64,000 nt of DNA from Legionellaceae bacterium. GTDB taxonomy: Bacteria; Pseudomonadota; Gammaproteobacteria; Legionellales; Legionellaceae. The position numbers and the translations under genes are program-made. How positions within the stretch are numbered: the first letter of the stretch is position 1; every line of letters starts with the position of its first letter. The stretch spans positions 62,001 to 126,000 of the forward strand of contig JAFIFT010000019.1 in the NCBI GenBank assembly GCA_020831865.1, read 5' to 3'. This document shows, piece after piece, positions 45,957 through 55,366 of the stretch. The notes below the pieces were generated by a model. It ran no database searches. It saw nothing but the letters and a program-made list of their open reading frames with translations, and was not told the DNA's origin.

Positions 45957-46870
45957 CGATGAGTTGCCTTGTCCAGACAGCGAATGACATATTCCTGTAA
46001 AGGAGTAGCGGACACGAGAAGAATTCCCGGCATAGGGCAAGGAATCTGTTGATGCATGCTTTGCCGCAGTTGTGCAAAATGGTGTTGAACCGCATGCCAG
46101 AACACATCATTTTTCCTTTCAAAATAAAGGTTGTCCAGGGCAAACTGGATATTACGAAGGTAAATTGAAATTCTGAATGTATGTTTGATGTAATGTTTTG
46201 GGATCAGCCTGCGAAAAGCACGAATGGTACCGAGGTGCTTAATTTCATCCGAAAGAAAAAGTCGCTCCTGCTGTAAAATGGCCGATTCAATATCCTGTTC
46301 CAGGCAGGCAATGAATTTTTGCATAGCCCGACGCCAGATGATGAGCGAATGATTCGGATATATTCGCAAACAGAGAAACATCGTGAACGTGGAAAGCAGG
46401 CTGGACGTGCACATATTATAGACGATTTGCAAATTTGCAGGAGGTGTTTCAGCTAAGGCGACAGAAACCGTGGCCAGGATAATCATGGTAATATGTTTTA
46501 CCTGGCCAAAATACCTGATAACCAAGTGATATAATACCGAAAAAAAAATAATCGCATAAAAAAAGAACATGATGCGAAAAGGATACATTAAATAAAAGGT
46601 GACACTTCCCAGAATAGTTGCCGCAAAAACAAATAACAATAAACGTTCTTTGTCCTTAAAGCTGGTTACGCGGGGACTGTCATAAAACGACACGACCAAC
46701 ATTGGAGATACAAACAGCGCCGTATTGCTTGGCCTGAAGATCCAATACACAAACACCAGCAATGTGGCGGTAAATAAGGCTTTGCCCAAAACCACCCGTT
46801 GAATGGCATAGGGATCGGTGTTATCCAGCCAATTAGTCAGTTTTGATATAAACATAGGCGCTGGTTCCAA
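45923..46870 (-). CDS. FUSC-type aromatic acid exporter half-protein (first)
   Basis: 315 residues. Hydrophobic helices occupy about 25-170 (KALFTATLLVFVYWIF, ALFVSPMLVVSF, LLLFVFAATILGSVTFYL, MIILATVSVALA), then a helical soluble domain to the end. Together with the next gene it covers the membrane-soluble-membrane-soluble plan of one AaeB-like protein, here split in two. It overlaps the HlyD gene by 38 bp, or 23 bp if the ATG at codon 6 is used. Confidence 0.72.
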   Translation of the reverse strand: MEPAPMFISKLTNWLDNTDPYAIQRVVLGKALFTATLLVFVYWIFRPSNTALFVSPMLVVSFYDSPRVTSFKDKERLLLFVFAATILGSVTFYLMYPFRIMFFFYAIIFFSVLYHLVIRYFGQVKHITMIILATVSVALAETPPANLQIVYNMCTSSLLSTFTMFLCLRIYPNHSLIIWRRAMQKFIACLEQDIESAILQQERLFLSDEIKHLGTIRAFRRLIPKHYIKHTFRISIYLRNIQFALDNLYFERKNDVFWHAVQHHFAQLRQSMHQQIPCPMPGILLVSATPLQEYVIRCLDKATHRWNRLCHAQSY

Positions 46871-47864
46871 CCCGCAGGGGGTAGTGAGGGTCTGGGTCAG
46901 TGACTTTTATAATCACAGGTAAACGCTGCGGCAGAAGTATCCATTGATTTTCATTGCTGACGTTTTGCAATTGACTCCGATGATCAATGGCCTGGCGATT
47001 GGCTCCCCAATAATTGGAATTCACCACGCCATGAAACATTTTTTGGCCCAGATACATTCTGGGAAAGATTAAAGCCTTGGAACCATCATGCACATTGCGC
47101 AAATCCGTTTCATTAAAATTGGCCTGGATATACACTTCGTCGGTATCGACTAAAGAAAATACGGGTTGATTGATATTGATTGGCGTACCGGCGGAAAAAA
47201 ACAAATTCTGCACGACTCCATTTTGTTCGGCCACCACCTCGGTTAAACTTAAATTGACCTGGGCAATCCGTAATTGTGCCGTAATGGCTTCAATCGTATT
47301 TTTTTGCGCCGCAATGAGGTGGGTATCAATATCTAACTGTTTGAGTGCAGCCTGCCAGGTGTTTTTCGCCGCTTTGGTTTCCTGTTGCGAATTTTGCAAC
47401 TGAATGAGGGAAATGGACTGGTTACGATACCCTTTTTGATATTTTTCATCATCCTGTGCCAGTTTAATGTATATTTTTCGCTTATTTTCACTGACCTTAT
47501 GGTCGCGTTCATAGGTAGTTTGTAAGGCCAGTAAATTCGCCTGCGCGGCCGATAACTCCGCTTCTAATCGCGCTACGGTATATTCATACGGCACTTTATA
47601 GACGGTAAATAATTTTTGTCCCTGCCTGACGTAGTCGCCATTTTTCACATACAGATGGGTAATATACCCCTGAACCTGTGCCGCCACCGGCTGTACATTG
47701 TTCACCACAAAGGCATTATCGGTAAACGGAAAGAGATAGGAAAACACATAAAGAATGGCGGTCAATATCCCAATCATGATAATAACATTCGGGAGCGTTA
47801 ATACTCTCCTGATGTGGCGTAATTGCTTTTTAGTTTGTTGATACCATGTTTTCAAGTAGCTCAT
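46833..47864 (-). CDS. HlyD/EmrA-type membrane fusion protein
   Basis: 343 residues. One N-terminal transmembrane helix (about 29-46), a split lipoyl domain starting TDNAFVVNNVQPVAAQVQGY, a coiled coil of about 100 residues, the second lipoyl half AEQNGVVQNLFFSAG, and a barrel domain ending RVGTSAYVYIKTD. It links an inner membrane pump to an outer membrane channel. Neighbours on both sides supply those parts. Confidence 0.9.
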   Translation of the reverse strand: MSYLKTWYQQTKKQLRHIRRVLTLPNVIIMIGILTAILYVFSYLFPFTDNAFVVNNVQPVAAQVQGYITHLYVKNGDYVRQGQKLFTVYKVPYEYTVARLEAELSAAQANLLALQTTYERDHKVSENKRKIYIKLAQDDEKYQKGYRNQSISLIQLQNSQQETKAAKNTWQAALKQLDIDTHLIAAQKNTIEAITAQLRIAQVNLSLTEVVAEQNGVVQNLFFSAGTPININQPVFSLVDTDEVYIQANFNETDLRNVHDGSKALIFPRMYLGQKMFHGVVNSNYWGANRQAIDHRSQLQNVSNENQWILLPQRLPVIIKVTDPDPHYPLRVGTSAYVYIKTD

Positions 47865-47974
47865 CCAGAAACCTTATTCTGCATAAAAACGCATTTACTT
47901 CCCGAATGAATCAGAGAAAAAATGCATAATAATCATTGATATTCTCGCTTCAGGCAACGCATTGTCAACCGTCT

Positions 47975-49318
47975 CTAGCGTTGTGGCGCATATCCACCTG
48001 CCAAATCCTGATACAGTATGACCAATGACATTGCCAGTTTAAGCTTTGCCTGATTAGTGATTAAAGCCAATTCATCGAGATATATTTTGCTATCCAACAG
48101 CTCTTTGTATGAGATCAAGCCTGTTTTTAATAAGCCTTGTTGCAATCGATAATTCTCACGATACTCTTGTTCAGCCTGCGCATTTTCCAGGTACTGTTCA
48201 TTGGCTCGTTTATTCGCGGAAAAATCATTGTCTACGTCCCGTAAAATACGACGGACGGTTTTAATGTACTCTGCGGCACTCGCACGATAGACACTTTTTT
48301 TCGTACTGATCAGAGCAACCGTATTCGCCGCCAGAGTCATTTGCACATAGGCATCCGTTGCCTGTTCAAAGGTGCTTTCCGGCAAATGGGCCTCCCCGAT
48401 AAAGTCACCTAGCTGGATATTAGGAAAAAAATTACTGAACGCCTCGGCGATACCGGCATGGGCACGTCTCACGGCATACTCTGCCATTTTCAAATCTGGT
48501 CGGTTCCCCAACACGGTTGCCGGTAAGCTGCCGGGTTTGATGCGATTAAAATCATAGCGTGCAAAGGAATGGGTAGTCCGGATTTGTCCGGGGTTTTGAT
48601 TGACTAAATAGCGTAACGCATTTTGACTGACCACAATATTGTGTTCAATCGGCTTCAGTTGTGCCGCAATGGATTTTTCTGTCGCCAGGAGTTTTGCCAA
48701 ATCAATTTTATTACTTAAACCGATTTGAATATTTTTGCGGTTTAAACCGATGAGTGCTTGTATATCCGATTGAAGCTGTTTTAATAATTGCAACTGCTCT
48801 TTTTCCGCCAGCAACGTGAAATACGCAGACGTAATCTGGCCAATCAACAGCAAGCGCACTCCATCAATCATCGAACGATAATAGGAAATGTTGTATTGTA
48901 ATGTTTTTTGTTTGCTCAACAGTTGCATGATATTGAGGGCATAATAAGGCCATATGCCATAAAAGCCGCCCGGTATCCCCAGTGCAGGATTGGTAGAATA
49001 TCCTCCATACAAATGCACCAGAGGAATCCAGCTTAATTGCACCTGTTTCAGCTCGCCGCGCGCCTGTTCCAAATTCGCCAGGGCAATATGGATATCAGGA
49101 TTATGGTGCAGTCCGCAGCGAACCAGACGGTTTAATTCCGGATCATGAAATTGTTGCCACCACTGGTAATCGGGTAAATCCTGGATGGCTTGATAGTGCT
49201 CACCCATTGAAGGAAAACGCTTGGAAATAGGCACCTGAGGCACACTTTTATCATTGCCTGTGCTGCAGCTCAACAGGCATGGCATCGTCAACAGCAGTAA
49301 AAGCAGCCACTTTATCAT
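47975..49318 (-). CDS. TolC/NodT-type outer membrane efflux lipoprotein
   Basis: 447 residues. Lipoprotein signal MIKWLLLLLLTMPCLLSC (Cys18 in LLSC), then DYQWWQQFHDPELNRLVRCG and NPDIHIALANLEQARGELKQ, and a second half with GNRPDLKMAEYAVRRAHAGI: the two-fold repeated outer membrane factor structure. It is the first gene of a probable four-gene efflux operon, with a 110-bp gap before hlyD. The substrate may be aromatic acids or other weak acids, judged only from the FUSC genes. Confidence 0.88.
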   Translation of the reverse strand: MIKWLLLLLLTMPCLLSCSTGNDKSVPQVPISKRFPSMGEHYQAIQDLPDYQWWQQFHDPELNRLVRCGLHHNPDIHIALANLEQARGELKQVQLSWIPLVHLYGGYSTNPALGIPGGFYGIWPYYALNIMQLLSKQKTLQYNISYYRSMIDGVRLLLIGQITSAYFTLLAEKEQLQLLKQLQSDIQALIGLNRKNIQIGLSNKIDLAKLLATEKSIAAQLKPIEHNIVVSQNALRYLVNQNPGQIRTTHSFARYDFNRIKPGSLPATVLGNRPDLKMAEYAVRRAHAGIAEAFSNFFPNIQLGDFIGEAHLPESTFEQATDAYVQMTLAANTVALISTKKSVYRASAAEYIKTVRRILRDVDNDFSANKRANEQYLENAQAEQEYRENYRLQQGLLKTGLISYKELLDSKIYLDELALITNQAKLKLAMSLVILYQDLAGGYAPQR

Positions 49319-49460
49319 TCTGTATCAGCTGGTTATGATGTTATCTTATAAATCTGCCACAAAAACCGGCGAAACACCATGCTTACGTCTATTATTCGCA
49401 ATACGTCCAAGGCACACTTGAGGATTCGCTGGCTGTAACATCAGGTTATTTACATTCACT

Positions 49461-49549
49461 CTTCAAGTTTTTTATACTTGACTTCTTTGTATGGTATGAT
49501 TTTTGAAGTCGTCTTTGCGAGGAGCGTAGCGACGAAGCAATCCAGTGGC
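49461..49549 (+). repeat. Left inverted repeat of element B
   Basis: 89 bp, starting CTTCAAGTTTTTTATACTTG and ending GAAGCAATCCAGTGGC. The inner half carries TTGCGAGGAGCGTAGCGACG, containing the core GAGCGTAGCGA shared with element A (there GAGCGCAGCGA). Confidence 0.95.
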
Positions 49550-49634
49550 ACACGGGTGCAAACTTAAGTCATTGAAGCAGCTCACTGATTCATTGATACT
49601 CCATATTTTTTCCGCCAAGTAAGGACATGGAGTC

Positions 49635-49682
49635 ATGAACATCAATGAGCTAATTACTATTTTAAATGGTTATTTTTCATGA
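49635..49682 (+). pseudogene. Possible transposase N-terminal remnant
   Basis: A 15-codon frame MNINELITILNGYFS followed by a stop. The wording recalls the first residues of some IS4-family transposases found in Legionella and relatives. It is too short to be certain and may be chance. Confidence 0.25.
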
Positions 49683-49730
49683 AAAATGGTATGCACTATT
49701 ACATGAAATAGTCCAACAACAAGGAAAAAC

Positions 49731-50024
49731 ATGCCGGCCAAACAACCTGCTATTTATATAATGGCTAATAGGCGTAATGGAGCGATCTACACAGGCGTTA
49801 CAAGTGATTTGATCAAACGAGTGTATGAACATAAATATACAGATGTACCTGGGTTTACTCAAAAACATGGGTGTAAATATCTTGTGCATTATGAGCTTAT
49901 TGAAGACATGTCCAGTACCATAACTCGAGAGAAACAACTTAAGGGCGGGTCAAGAAAAAAGAAATTGGCTTTGATCGAAAAAGTAAATCCCTATTGGGAG
50001 GATCTTTACGAAAAACTGATGTAA
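49731..50024 (+). CDS. GIY-YIG endonuclease domain protein (element B)
   Basis: 97 residues: AIYIMAN then IYTGVTSDLIKRVYEHK, catalytic Glu in TREKQLKGGSRKKK, and NPYWEDL. It is a single-domain GIY-YIG nuclease like the one in element A, with about half of the residues the same by eye, especially in YTGVTxDLIxRVYEHK, GFTQK and REKQ.KG.SRKKK. AAGGA lies 6 bp before the ATG. The stop is 15 bp from the right arm, almost the same spacing as in element A (16 bp). No fusion or extra domain. Confidence 0.88.
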   Translation: MPAKQPAIYIMANRRNGAIYTGVTSDLIKRVYEHKYTDVPGFTQKHGCKYLVHYELIEDMSSTITREKQLKGGSRKKKLALIEKVNPYWEDLYEKLM

Positions 50025-50039
50025 TCATTAGCATATAAG

Positions 50040-50128
50040 GCCACTGGATTGCTTCGTCGCTACGCTCCTCGCAAAGACGACTTCAAAAATCATACCATAC
50101 AAAGAAGTCAAGTATAAAAAACTTGAAG
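50040..50128 (-). repeat. Right inverted repeat of element B
   Basis: Exact reverse complement of 49461-49549. No mismatches were found over 89 bp by direct reading. The flanking bases then diverge at both ends. Confidence 0.95.
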
Positions 50129-50163
50129 GTCGAATTACAGGATGAGGAACCAGGGGGCTCAGT

Positions 50164-51438
50164 CTATCTTTTTTCAATCAGGGCGTAATAAAAACCATCC
50201 CCCTTGCCATCGCCCGGCAAAAATTGCCAGCCATAGGTTTCGGCCTGCCCGCTCTCCAGGGACAGTGGCAAGGCATGCGCGTCGGCATGCTCGGCGAGAA
50301 AAGCCGCAATTTGATGCTCATTTTCTTTTTTGAATACGGAACAGGTGGCGTAGAGTAAACGCCCCCCAACCGCCAGCAACGGCCACAGGGCATACAGCAA
50401 TGTTTTTTGCAGCGCTGCCGCCGCATCCACATCCTGCTCCGTTCGATGCAGACGAATATCCGGCTGACGTCGAATCACACCACTGGCGGTACAGGGTGCA
50501 TCAAGGAGAATCCGGTCAAAATACCGGCCATCCCACCACTGTTCAGGATGCGCCGCATCCGCTACCTGCAAATGCGCCTGTAACTGCAAGCGCTGCAGGT
50601 TTTCTGTCACTCGCGACAAACGCCTGGCATCCACATCAATCGCTAAACATTCCGCCAGTGCCGGCTGCTGCTCCAACAGATGACAGGTTTTACCGCCGGG
50701 GGCACAGCAAGCATCCAGGACACGCTGGCCGGGCTCGGCTGCCAACAAGAAGGCAGAGCGCTGTGCGGCACAGTCTTGCAAGGACAACAGACCTTCCCGA
50801 AAACCGGGTAATTCCTCCACCGGGCAGGGTTTTTTTACAATAATAGCGGAAGGAACAGCCGGGTGAAGCTCGGCTTCCATGGCCTCTTCCGCCAACTTTT
50901 CATGATATTCGGCACGAGTAATGCGGGCAAGATTTACCCGCAAACTCATGGGAGGATGTTGATCATTTTCCTCTGCAATATGGCGCCAGTGCAAAGGCCA
51001 GTCCTGTTGCCATTGCGCCAGCATCCACGCTGGATGGCCATATTGATAGATAGGATCCTCTGCCAATTTTTGTAAAATCTGCTGTGAATCGCGTTCAAAG
51101 CCCCGTAAAATGGCATTCACCAGCCCTTTTGCCCAGCTCAAACCCAAAGCATCCAGCATGGCGACCGTTTCCTGGACCACAGCGTATTTGGCCTGGCGGG
51201 TATAGGCCAGTTGATATAGGCCCATCATTAAAGTGACTTGCAAGGCCAGATTGGTATTTTTTTTTCGCAATAATTGACTGAGCACTTTTTCCAACCGGAA
51301 GTATTGACGGCACACGCCAAAGACCAGCGCTTTACTGAAGGCACTGGTCTTTGGCGTGGAGGCCAGCACCTGGCTCAGCGTTTGCCCTTTCTCAAGCACG
51401 TTCATCAAAATTTTGTGGGCCACCCGTCGATCATTCAT
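50164..51438 (-). CDS. rsmB: 16S rRNA (cytosine967-C5)-methyltransferase RsmB
   Basis: Makes m5C967 in 16S rRNA. 424 residues (E. coli 429): an N-terminal NusB-like RNA-binding domain ([18 protein letters not shown]), then the SAM-binding [16 protein letters not shown] and the two catalytic cysteines in [12 protein letters not shown] and [12 protein letters not shown]. The frame is open back to 51594, but the ATG at 51438 fits the family and overlaps fmt by 8 bp. Confidence 0.94.
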   Translation of the reverse strand: MNDRRVAHKILMNVLEKGQTLSQVLASTPKTSAFSKALVFGVCRQYFRLEKVLSQLLRKKNTNLALQVTLMMGLYQLAYTRQAKYAVVQETVAMLDALGLSWAKGLVNAILRGFERDSQQILQKLAEDPIYQYGHPAWMLAQWQQDWPLHWRHIAEENDQHPPMSLRVNLARITRAEYHEKLAEEAMEAELHPAVPSAIIVKKPCPVEELPGFREGLLSLQDCAAQRSAFLLAAEPGQRVLDACCAPGGKTCHLLEQQPALAECLAIDVDARRLSRVTENLQRLQLQAHLQVADAAHPEQWWDGRYFDRILLDAPCTASGVIRRQPDIRLHRTEQDVDAAAALQKTLLYALWPLLAVGGRLLYATCSVFKKENEHQIAAFLAEHADAHALPLSLESGQAETYGWQFLPGDGKGDGFYYALIEKR

Positions 51439-52402
51439 CGAGATCACCCCCGGCAAAACAATCGCCTGCCGCCAATTCCTGATGATGGCCATTGAACCAG
51501 TCCCGCACTGACATCGCTTTACGGCCCGGCCATTGCAAACGCTCAATACGATAGGCTCCCTCTTTGCAGGCGGTGAGCAGTCCACTTTTATCAATGGAAA
51601 GTATCGTGCCGGCAGGCTGCGCTTTGGCAGAATGGGTTAGAGGCGTACCGCTGATGATACGCAGCTGTTGCCCCTGCCCGAATACGGTATAGGCTCCGGG
51701 CCAAGGATCATAGGCCCGCACCAGACGATCCACCTGTCCGGCATCGCCATTCCAGTCTATCTGAGCTTGCGCTTTTTGAATTTTGGGCGCATAGGTTGCC
51801 TGATGCGCCGCCTGTCGCTCCGGCTGCGCTGTACCAGATGCCAAGGCCTGTAAACTACTGAGCAGGGGTTGAACGGCCAGCTCGACCAGTTTATCGTGCA
51901 GGCTGGCAGCCGTCTCGTGGCTGTCGATAACACAGGATGCGGAGGCCAGCATATCGCCGGTATCCATCCCACGGTCCATTTGCATAATAGTCACACCGCT
52001 TTGCCGGTCACCGGCTAAAATAGCATGCTGAATCGGTGCGGCACCGCGCCAGCGCGGCAACAACGAGGCATGTACATTGACACAACCCAGTCTGGGGATA
52101 TCCAGTACCCGCTGCGGTAAAATCAAACCATAGGCCACCACCACCATGACATCCGGTTCCAGGGCAGCCAGAGCGTCAATGGTCGATGCGGCTTTAAAAT
52201 TCAAGGGTTGATAAACCGGCAAGGCCTGCTGCAAAGCCCACTGTTTAATTGGCGAACTTTGCAAATGCCGACCCCGGCCGGCCGGCCGGTCAGGCTGAGT
52301 ATACACCGCAATGATATCATGACCTGCCCCGGCCAGAGCAGGCAGGAGCGGCAAACCAAACGCGGGCGTTCCCGCAAAGACCAGACGCAATGCGCTCCTC
52401 AC
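51431..52402 (-). CDS. fmt: Methionyl-tRNA formyltransferase Fmt
   Basis: Formylates initiator Met-tRNA. 323 residues with [20 protein letters not shown], the folate and active-site block [20 protein letters not shown], the SxTGVTIM-like [16 protein letters not shown], and a C-terminal OB domain. It starts 4 bp inside def. Operon def-fmt-rsmB. Confidence 0.95.
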   Translation of the reverse strand: MRSALRLVFAGTPAFGLPLLPALAGAGHDIIAVYTQPDRPAGRGRHLQSSPIKQWALQQALPVYQPLNFKAASTIDALAALEPDVMVVVAYGLILPQRVLDIPRLGCVNVHASLLPRWRGAAPIQHAILAGDRQSGVTIMQMDRGMDTGDMLASASCVIDSHETAASLHDKLVELAVQPLLSSLQALASGTAQPERQAAHQATYAPKIQKAQAQIDWNGDAGQVDRLVRAYDPWPGAYTVFGQGQQLRIISGTPLTHSAKAQPAGTILSIDKSGLLTACKEGAYRIERLQWPGRKAMSVRDWFNGHHQELAAGDCFAGGDLDE

Positions 52403-52911
52403 GAGCTTTTACTTTGTTGGCGTTTAAATTTCTCCAGCTTGCGCCGGGCGATACCGCGCTTCAAAGGCGATAACAAATCGATAAATAGTTTGCCGTTTAG
52501 ATGATCAATTTCATGCTGCAGGCATTCGCCCAGCAAACCATCTGCCGTAATCTCAAAAGGCTGGCCATGCCTATCAAGTGCCCTGACCGTGACTTCGCGG
52601 GCACGTACGACCTTGTCATAGGCACCCGGCACGGAAAGACAACCCTCCTGAAATTCCTCTCGACCGTCCTGATGGGTAATTTCCGGATTAATGAGCACCA
52701 ACTGCTGACGTTTGTCGCCCGTCACATCGATGACCGACAGGCGTCGGCTGATCCCAATCTGAGGAGCCGCAAGACCGACACCACGTGCCTCGTACATGGT
52801 GTCGAACATATCGTCAATCAACTGCTGTAGCGCCTCGTCAAAATGCTCAACAGGTTTGGCAACCTGACGCAGGCAGGGAGCGGGAAGATACACAATCTTA
52901 CGAACGGCCAT
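52399..52911 (-). CDS. def: Peptide deformylase Def
   Basis: Removes the formyl group from new proteins. 170 residues with the three metal-enzyme motifs [18 protein letters not shown] and QHEIDHLNG (HExxH). It heads the operon, with a good promoter upstream. Confidence 0.96.
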   Translation of the reverse strand: MAVRKIVYLPAPCLRQVAKPVEHFDEALQQLIDDMFDTMYEARGVGLAAPQIGISRRLSVIDVTGDKRQQLVLINPEITHQDGREEFQEGCLSVPGAYDKVVRAREVTVRALDRHGQPFEITADGLLGECLQHEIDHLNGKLFIDLLSPLKRGIARRKLEKFKRQQSKSS

Positions 52912-52944
52912 AGATTTTCTCTTTTCAAAACGCTAAAACCTGAT

Positions 52945-52972
52945 ATTATACCCTGCTTAGTCCAAATCACAA
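52945..52972 (-). promoter_or_regulatory. Promoter of def-fmt-rsmB
   Basis: On the minus strand TTGTGA (52972-52967), a 16-bp spacer, then a perfect TATAAT (52950-52945), 34 bp before the start codon. Confidence 0.55.
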
Positions 52973-53129
52973 GATGCCCGGTAGGCAAGTGGCGATGGTA
53001 CAGATTATCTGAGGAACAGGCGTGCGTTGCGGGTAATGCGCCCCATGGTGCCATCGGACCTCTCAAGCTGGTTCACAGGGACAAGCTATTGCCGGGACAC
53101 GAAACGGGAACATGACCAGGGAATCGTTC

Positions 53130-54155
53130 ATGCGTGCCATACTGCTGCCCTTTTTGCTCTGTTTCGCTCTCAGCAGCCATGCCCTGTTATTACGTACGCC
53201 TTACCCCCAACGTTATGTGGTCAAACCGGGCGATACGCTCTGGTCCATTGCACAGCAATTCCTCCAAAAACCCTGGGAGTGGAACGCGCTCTGGCAAGCC
53301 AATCCACAGATCAATCATCCCGATCGTCTCTATCCGGGAGCCGTATTGGTCGTGGACTTTGATAACCACCATCCCTACTTAAAGGTGTTATCGAACGGTA
53401 CCGTCAAATGGTCTCCCGCCAAGCGCCCCATGCCCGCGGATGAGGCTATTCCTCCCATTCACCTCCGTGCCATCCAACCCTTTCTTGATTCATCGCTGAT
53501 CGTTGACGACGATGCACTCGCACATGCCCCTTATATCGTAGCCTATAGCAGTGAGCGCCTTCTGGGCGGACAAGGCGATGCAGTCTATGTGCGCCATTTA
53601 TGCCCCAATCCGGATATTCCCAAAGGAACGACCCAGTCCTATGCCATCTTTCGGCAAGGGGGCGCGTACCGTGAACCGGTCAGCAACCGCCTGCTGGGCT
53701 TTAAAGCCATTTTGATAGGCTATGCTGAATTGTTAAAAGCCGGTGAACCGTCGACTATTCTTTTAACCACGATTCACGAAGGGGTACGCCTGGGGGATAG
53801 AGTCATGCCAAACGATCAGCCTGGATTTCCCCTCTTTTTTGAACCGCAAGCACCCGATGTGCCGGTACGAGGTTCCATTATCGACTTGCCGGGAGAGTAT
53901 ACCCAGGGGGCAACCGGATTGGTGGCAGTACTGGATCGGGGCAAGGACAGTGGCTTGAAACCCGGTGATGTGCTGGGCATCTTTTCCCAACCGCGCGTGG
54001 TGCGCGATCTGCTGAGCAAAGATGAAGACATCACCTTACCCGCGGAGCGTATTGGTGAAGTGATGGTCTTTCGCAGTTTTAGCCATACCAGTTTCGCCCT
54101 GGTTGTGCGCTCCACACGAGCAGTGCATCTGCAGGATTTCATCGGTAACCCCTGA
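53130..54155 (+). CDS. LysM-domain exported protein
   Basis: 341 residues. Signal peptide MRAILLPFLLCFALSSHA, then one LysM domain (about 30-80: YVVKPGDTLWSIAQQFLQKP, WEWNALWQANPQI, LYPGAVLVVD), which binds peptidoglycan. The remaining 260 residues have a repeated beta-rich pattern, with GLVAVLDRGKDSGLKPGDVL resembling the tail of the LysM proteins encoded next to dprA in many gammaproteobacteria. AGGGA supports this ATG; an in-frame ATG at 53112 also has GGGA. It is upstream of dprA on the same strand. Confidence 0.85.
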   Translation: MRAILLPFLLCFALSSHALLLRTPYPQRYVVKPGDTLWSIAQQFLQKPWEWNALWQANPQINHPDRLYPGAVLVVDFDNHHPYLKVLSNGTVKWSPAKRPMPADEAIPPIHLRAIQPFLDSSLIVDDDALAHAPYIVAYSSERLLGGQGDAVYVRHLCPNPDIPKGTTQSYAIFRQGGAYREPVSNRLLGFKAILIGYAELLKAGEPSTILLTTIHEGVRLGDRVMPNDQPGFPLFFEPQAPDVPVRGSIIDLPGEYTQGATGLVAVLDRGKDSGLKPGDVLGIFSQPRVVRDLLSKDEDITLPAERIGEVMVFRSFSHTSFALVVRSTRAVHLQDFIGNP

Positions 54156-54283
54156 CACGGCTTCTTTGGTGGCATGCGCAGGGTGATAAGGTGCGGGAAG
54201 GCAGGACAACCCTTACCGCGCCGCAGGTTGTGTCCACCAGTTTTGGTGCAGACACGCATCCAACATGACTAATGGAGAGCAGT

Positions 54284-55366
54284 ATGTCCAATCTTGTATA
54301 TTTCCTCGCCCTGAATTCCATGACGGGAATAGGCAGTAAAACCATCCTGCGTTTGCGGGAAAAATGGCCTGATTTGGCCACGCTGTTTGATTCCGCTGCA
54401 CCAGAATTACAGCAACAAGGGCTACCAATGGTACTGGCTGAAGCCATTGCCGGATTTGACTTCACCGCAATAGAGCGCGAGCGGCAGTGGGCAGAACAGG
54501 ATAACGCGCATCTGCTGACCATAGATGATGTTCATTACCCCGCTCTGCTGCGTGAAATTCCCAGCCCCCCCATCGTTTTGTACGCCTATGGTGATCCGTC
54601 TGCCCTCCAGCAACCGACACTAGCCGTGGTCGGTTCCCGCAAGCCTTCCGTCCAGGGCGCGGAAAATGCCTTTCGTTTTGCCAGAGATCTTGCCGCCGCC
54701 GGTGTGACCATCGTCAGTGGCCTGGCGCTGGGTATCGATGCCCAGGCGCATCTCGGCTGCCTGAATGCCAAAGGCCGTACCATTGCCGTTCTGGGAACCG
54801 GTATGAATCATATTTATCCCCGCCGCCATCAAGGTCTGGCGCGAGAAATCAGCCAAAAAGGACTGCTACTCAGCGAATTTCCTCTACAAACACGTCCTTT
54901 TGCTGGACATTTCCCGCGTAGAAATCGTATAATAAGTGGCCTATCTTTGGCTACTTTGGTTGTGGAAGCAGCAACCAAAAGCGGTTCTTTGATTACTGCC
55001 CGTTTGGCGCTTGAGCAAAATCGGGACGTTTTGGCAATACCGGGCTCGATCCATAATCCCATGGCTCGAGGCTGCCACGTACTGTTACAGCAAGGGGCCA
55101 AACTGGTGAGCAAGGTTGAAGACATTTTGGAAGAATTGCCTATCCACTCAACAAAAAATATCTCCCCTGGCAACAATCCGCAAGCTGAACTTGCCAGCGA
55201 TGCCCAAAAGCTTGTACAGTGCATGGGATTTGATCCGAGTTCCGTCGATGACATTAGTCGTCGCTGTGGTCTGGATATTAACCAAACCATGGCCAAACTG
55301 ACCGAACTGGAGTTAGAAGGCATCATTCAAGCCGTCGCTGGTGGATATATAAGGTGTAATGCATGA
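54284..55366 (+). CDS. dprA: DNA processing protein DprA
   Basis: Protects incoming single-stranded DNA and loads RecA in natural transformation. 360 residues: an N-terminal helical region, the Rossmann-like core VGSRKPSVQGAENAFRFARD, VTIVSGLALGIDAQAHLGCL, FPRRNRIISGL, and a C-terminal winged-helix-like domain. The ATG at 54284 has GGAGAG upstream; the frame also has an ATG 12 bp earlier. It overlaps smg by 4 bp (ATGA). Confidence 0.93.
   Translation: MSNLVYFLALNSMTGIGSKTILRLREKWPDLATLFDSAAPELQQQGLPMVLAEAIAGFDFTAIERERQWAEQDNAHLLTIDDVHYPALLREIPSPPIVLYAYGDPSALQQPTLAVVGSRKPSVQGAENAFRFARDLAAAGVTIVSGLALGIDAQAHLGCLNAKGRTIAVLGTGMNHIYPRRHQGLAREISQKGLLLSEFPLQTRPFAGHFPRRNRIISGLSLATLVVEAATKSGSLITARLALEQNRDVLAIPGSIHNPMARGCHVLLQQGAKLVSKVEDILEELPIHSTKNISPGNNPQAELASDAQKLVQCMGFDPSSVDDISRRCGLDINQTMAKLTELELEGIIQAVAGGYIRCNA

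Larger units (their letters stand above)
49461..50128 (+). mobile_element. Element B: GIY-YIG gene between 89-bp perfect inverted repeats
   Basis: A 668-bp unit with exact inverted repeats at 49461-49549 and 50040-50128. It contains one intact gene, a GIY-YIG nuclease, plus a short piece that looks like the start of a transposase. No flanking direct duplication was found. It sits 35 bp from the rsmB stop and about 140 bp upstream of the efflux operon. If copied as single-stranded DNA or RNA, the arms would form one continuous 89-bp stem. Confidence 0.8.
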
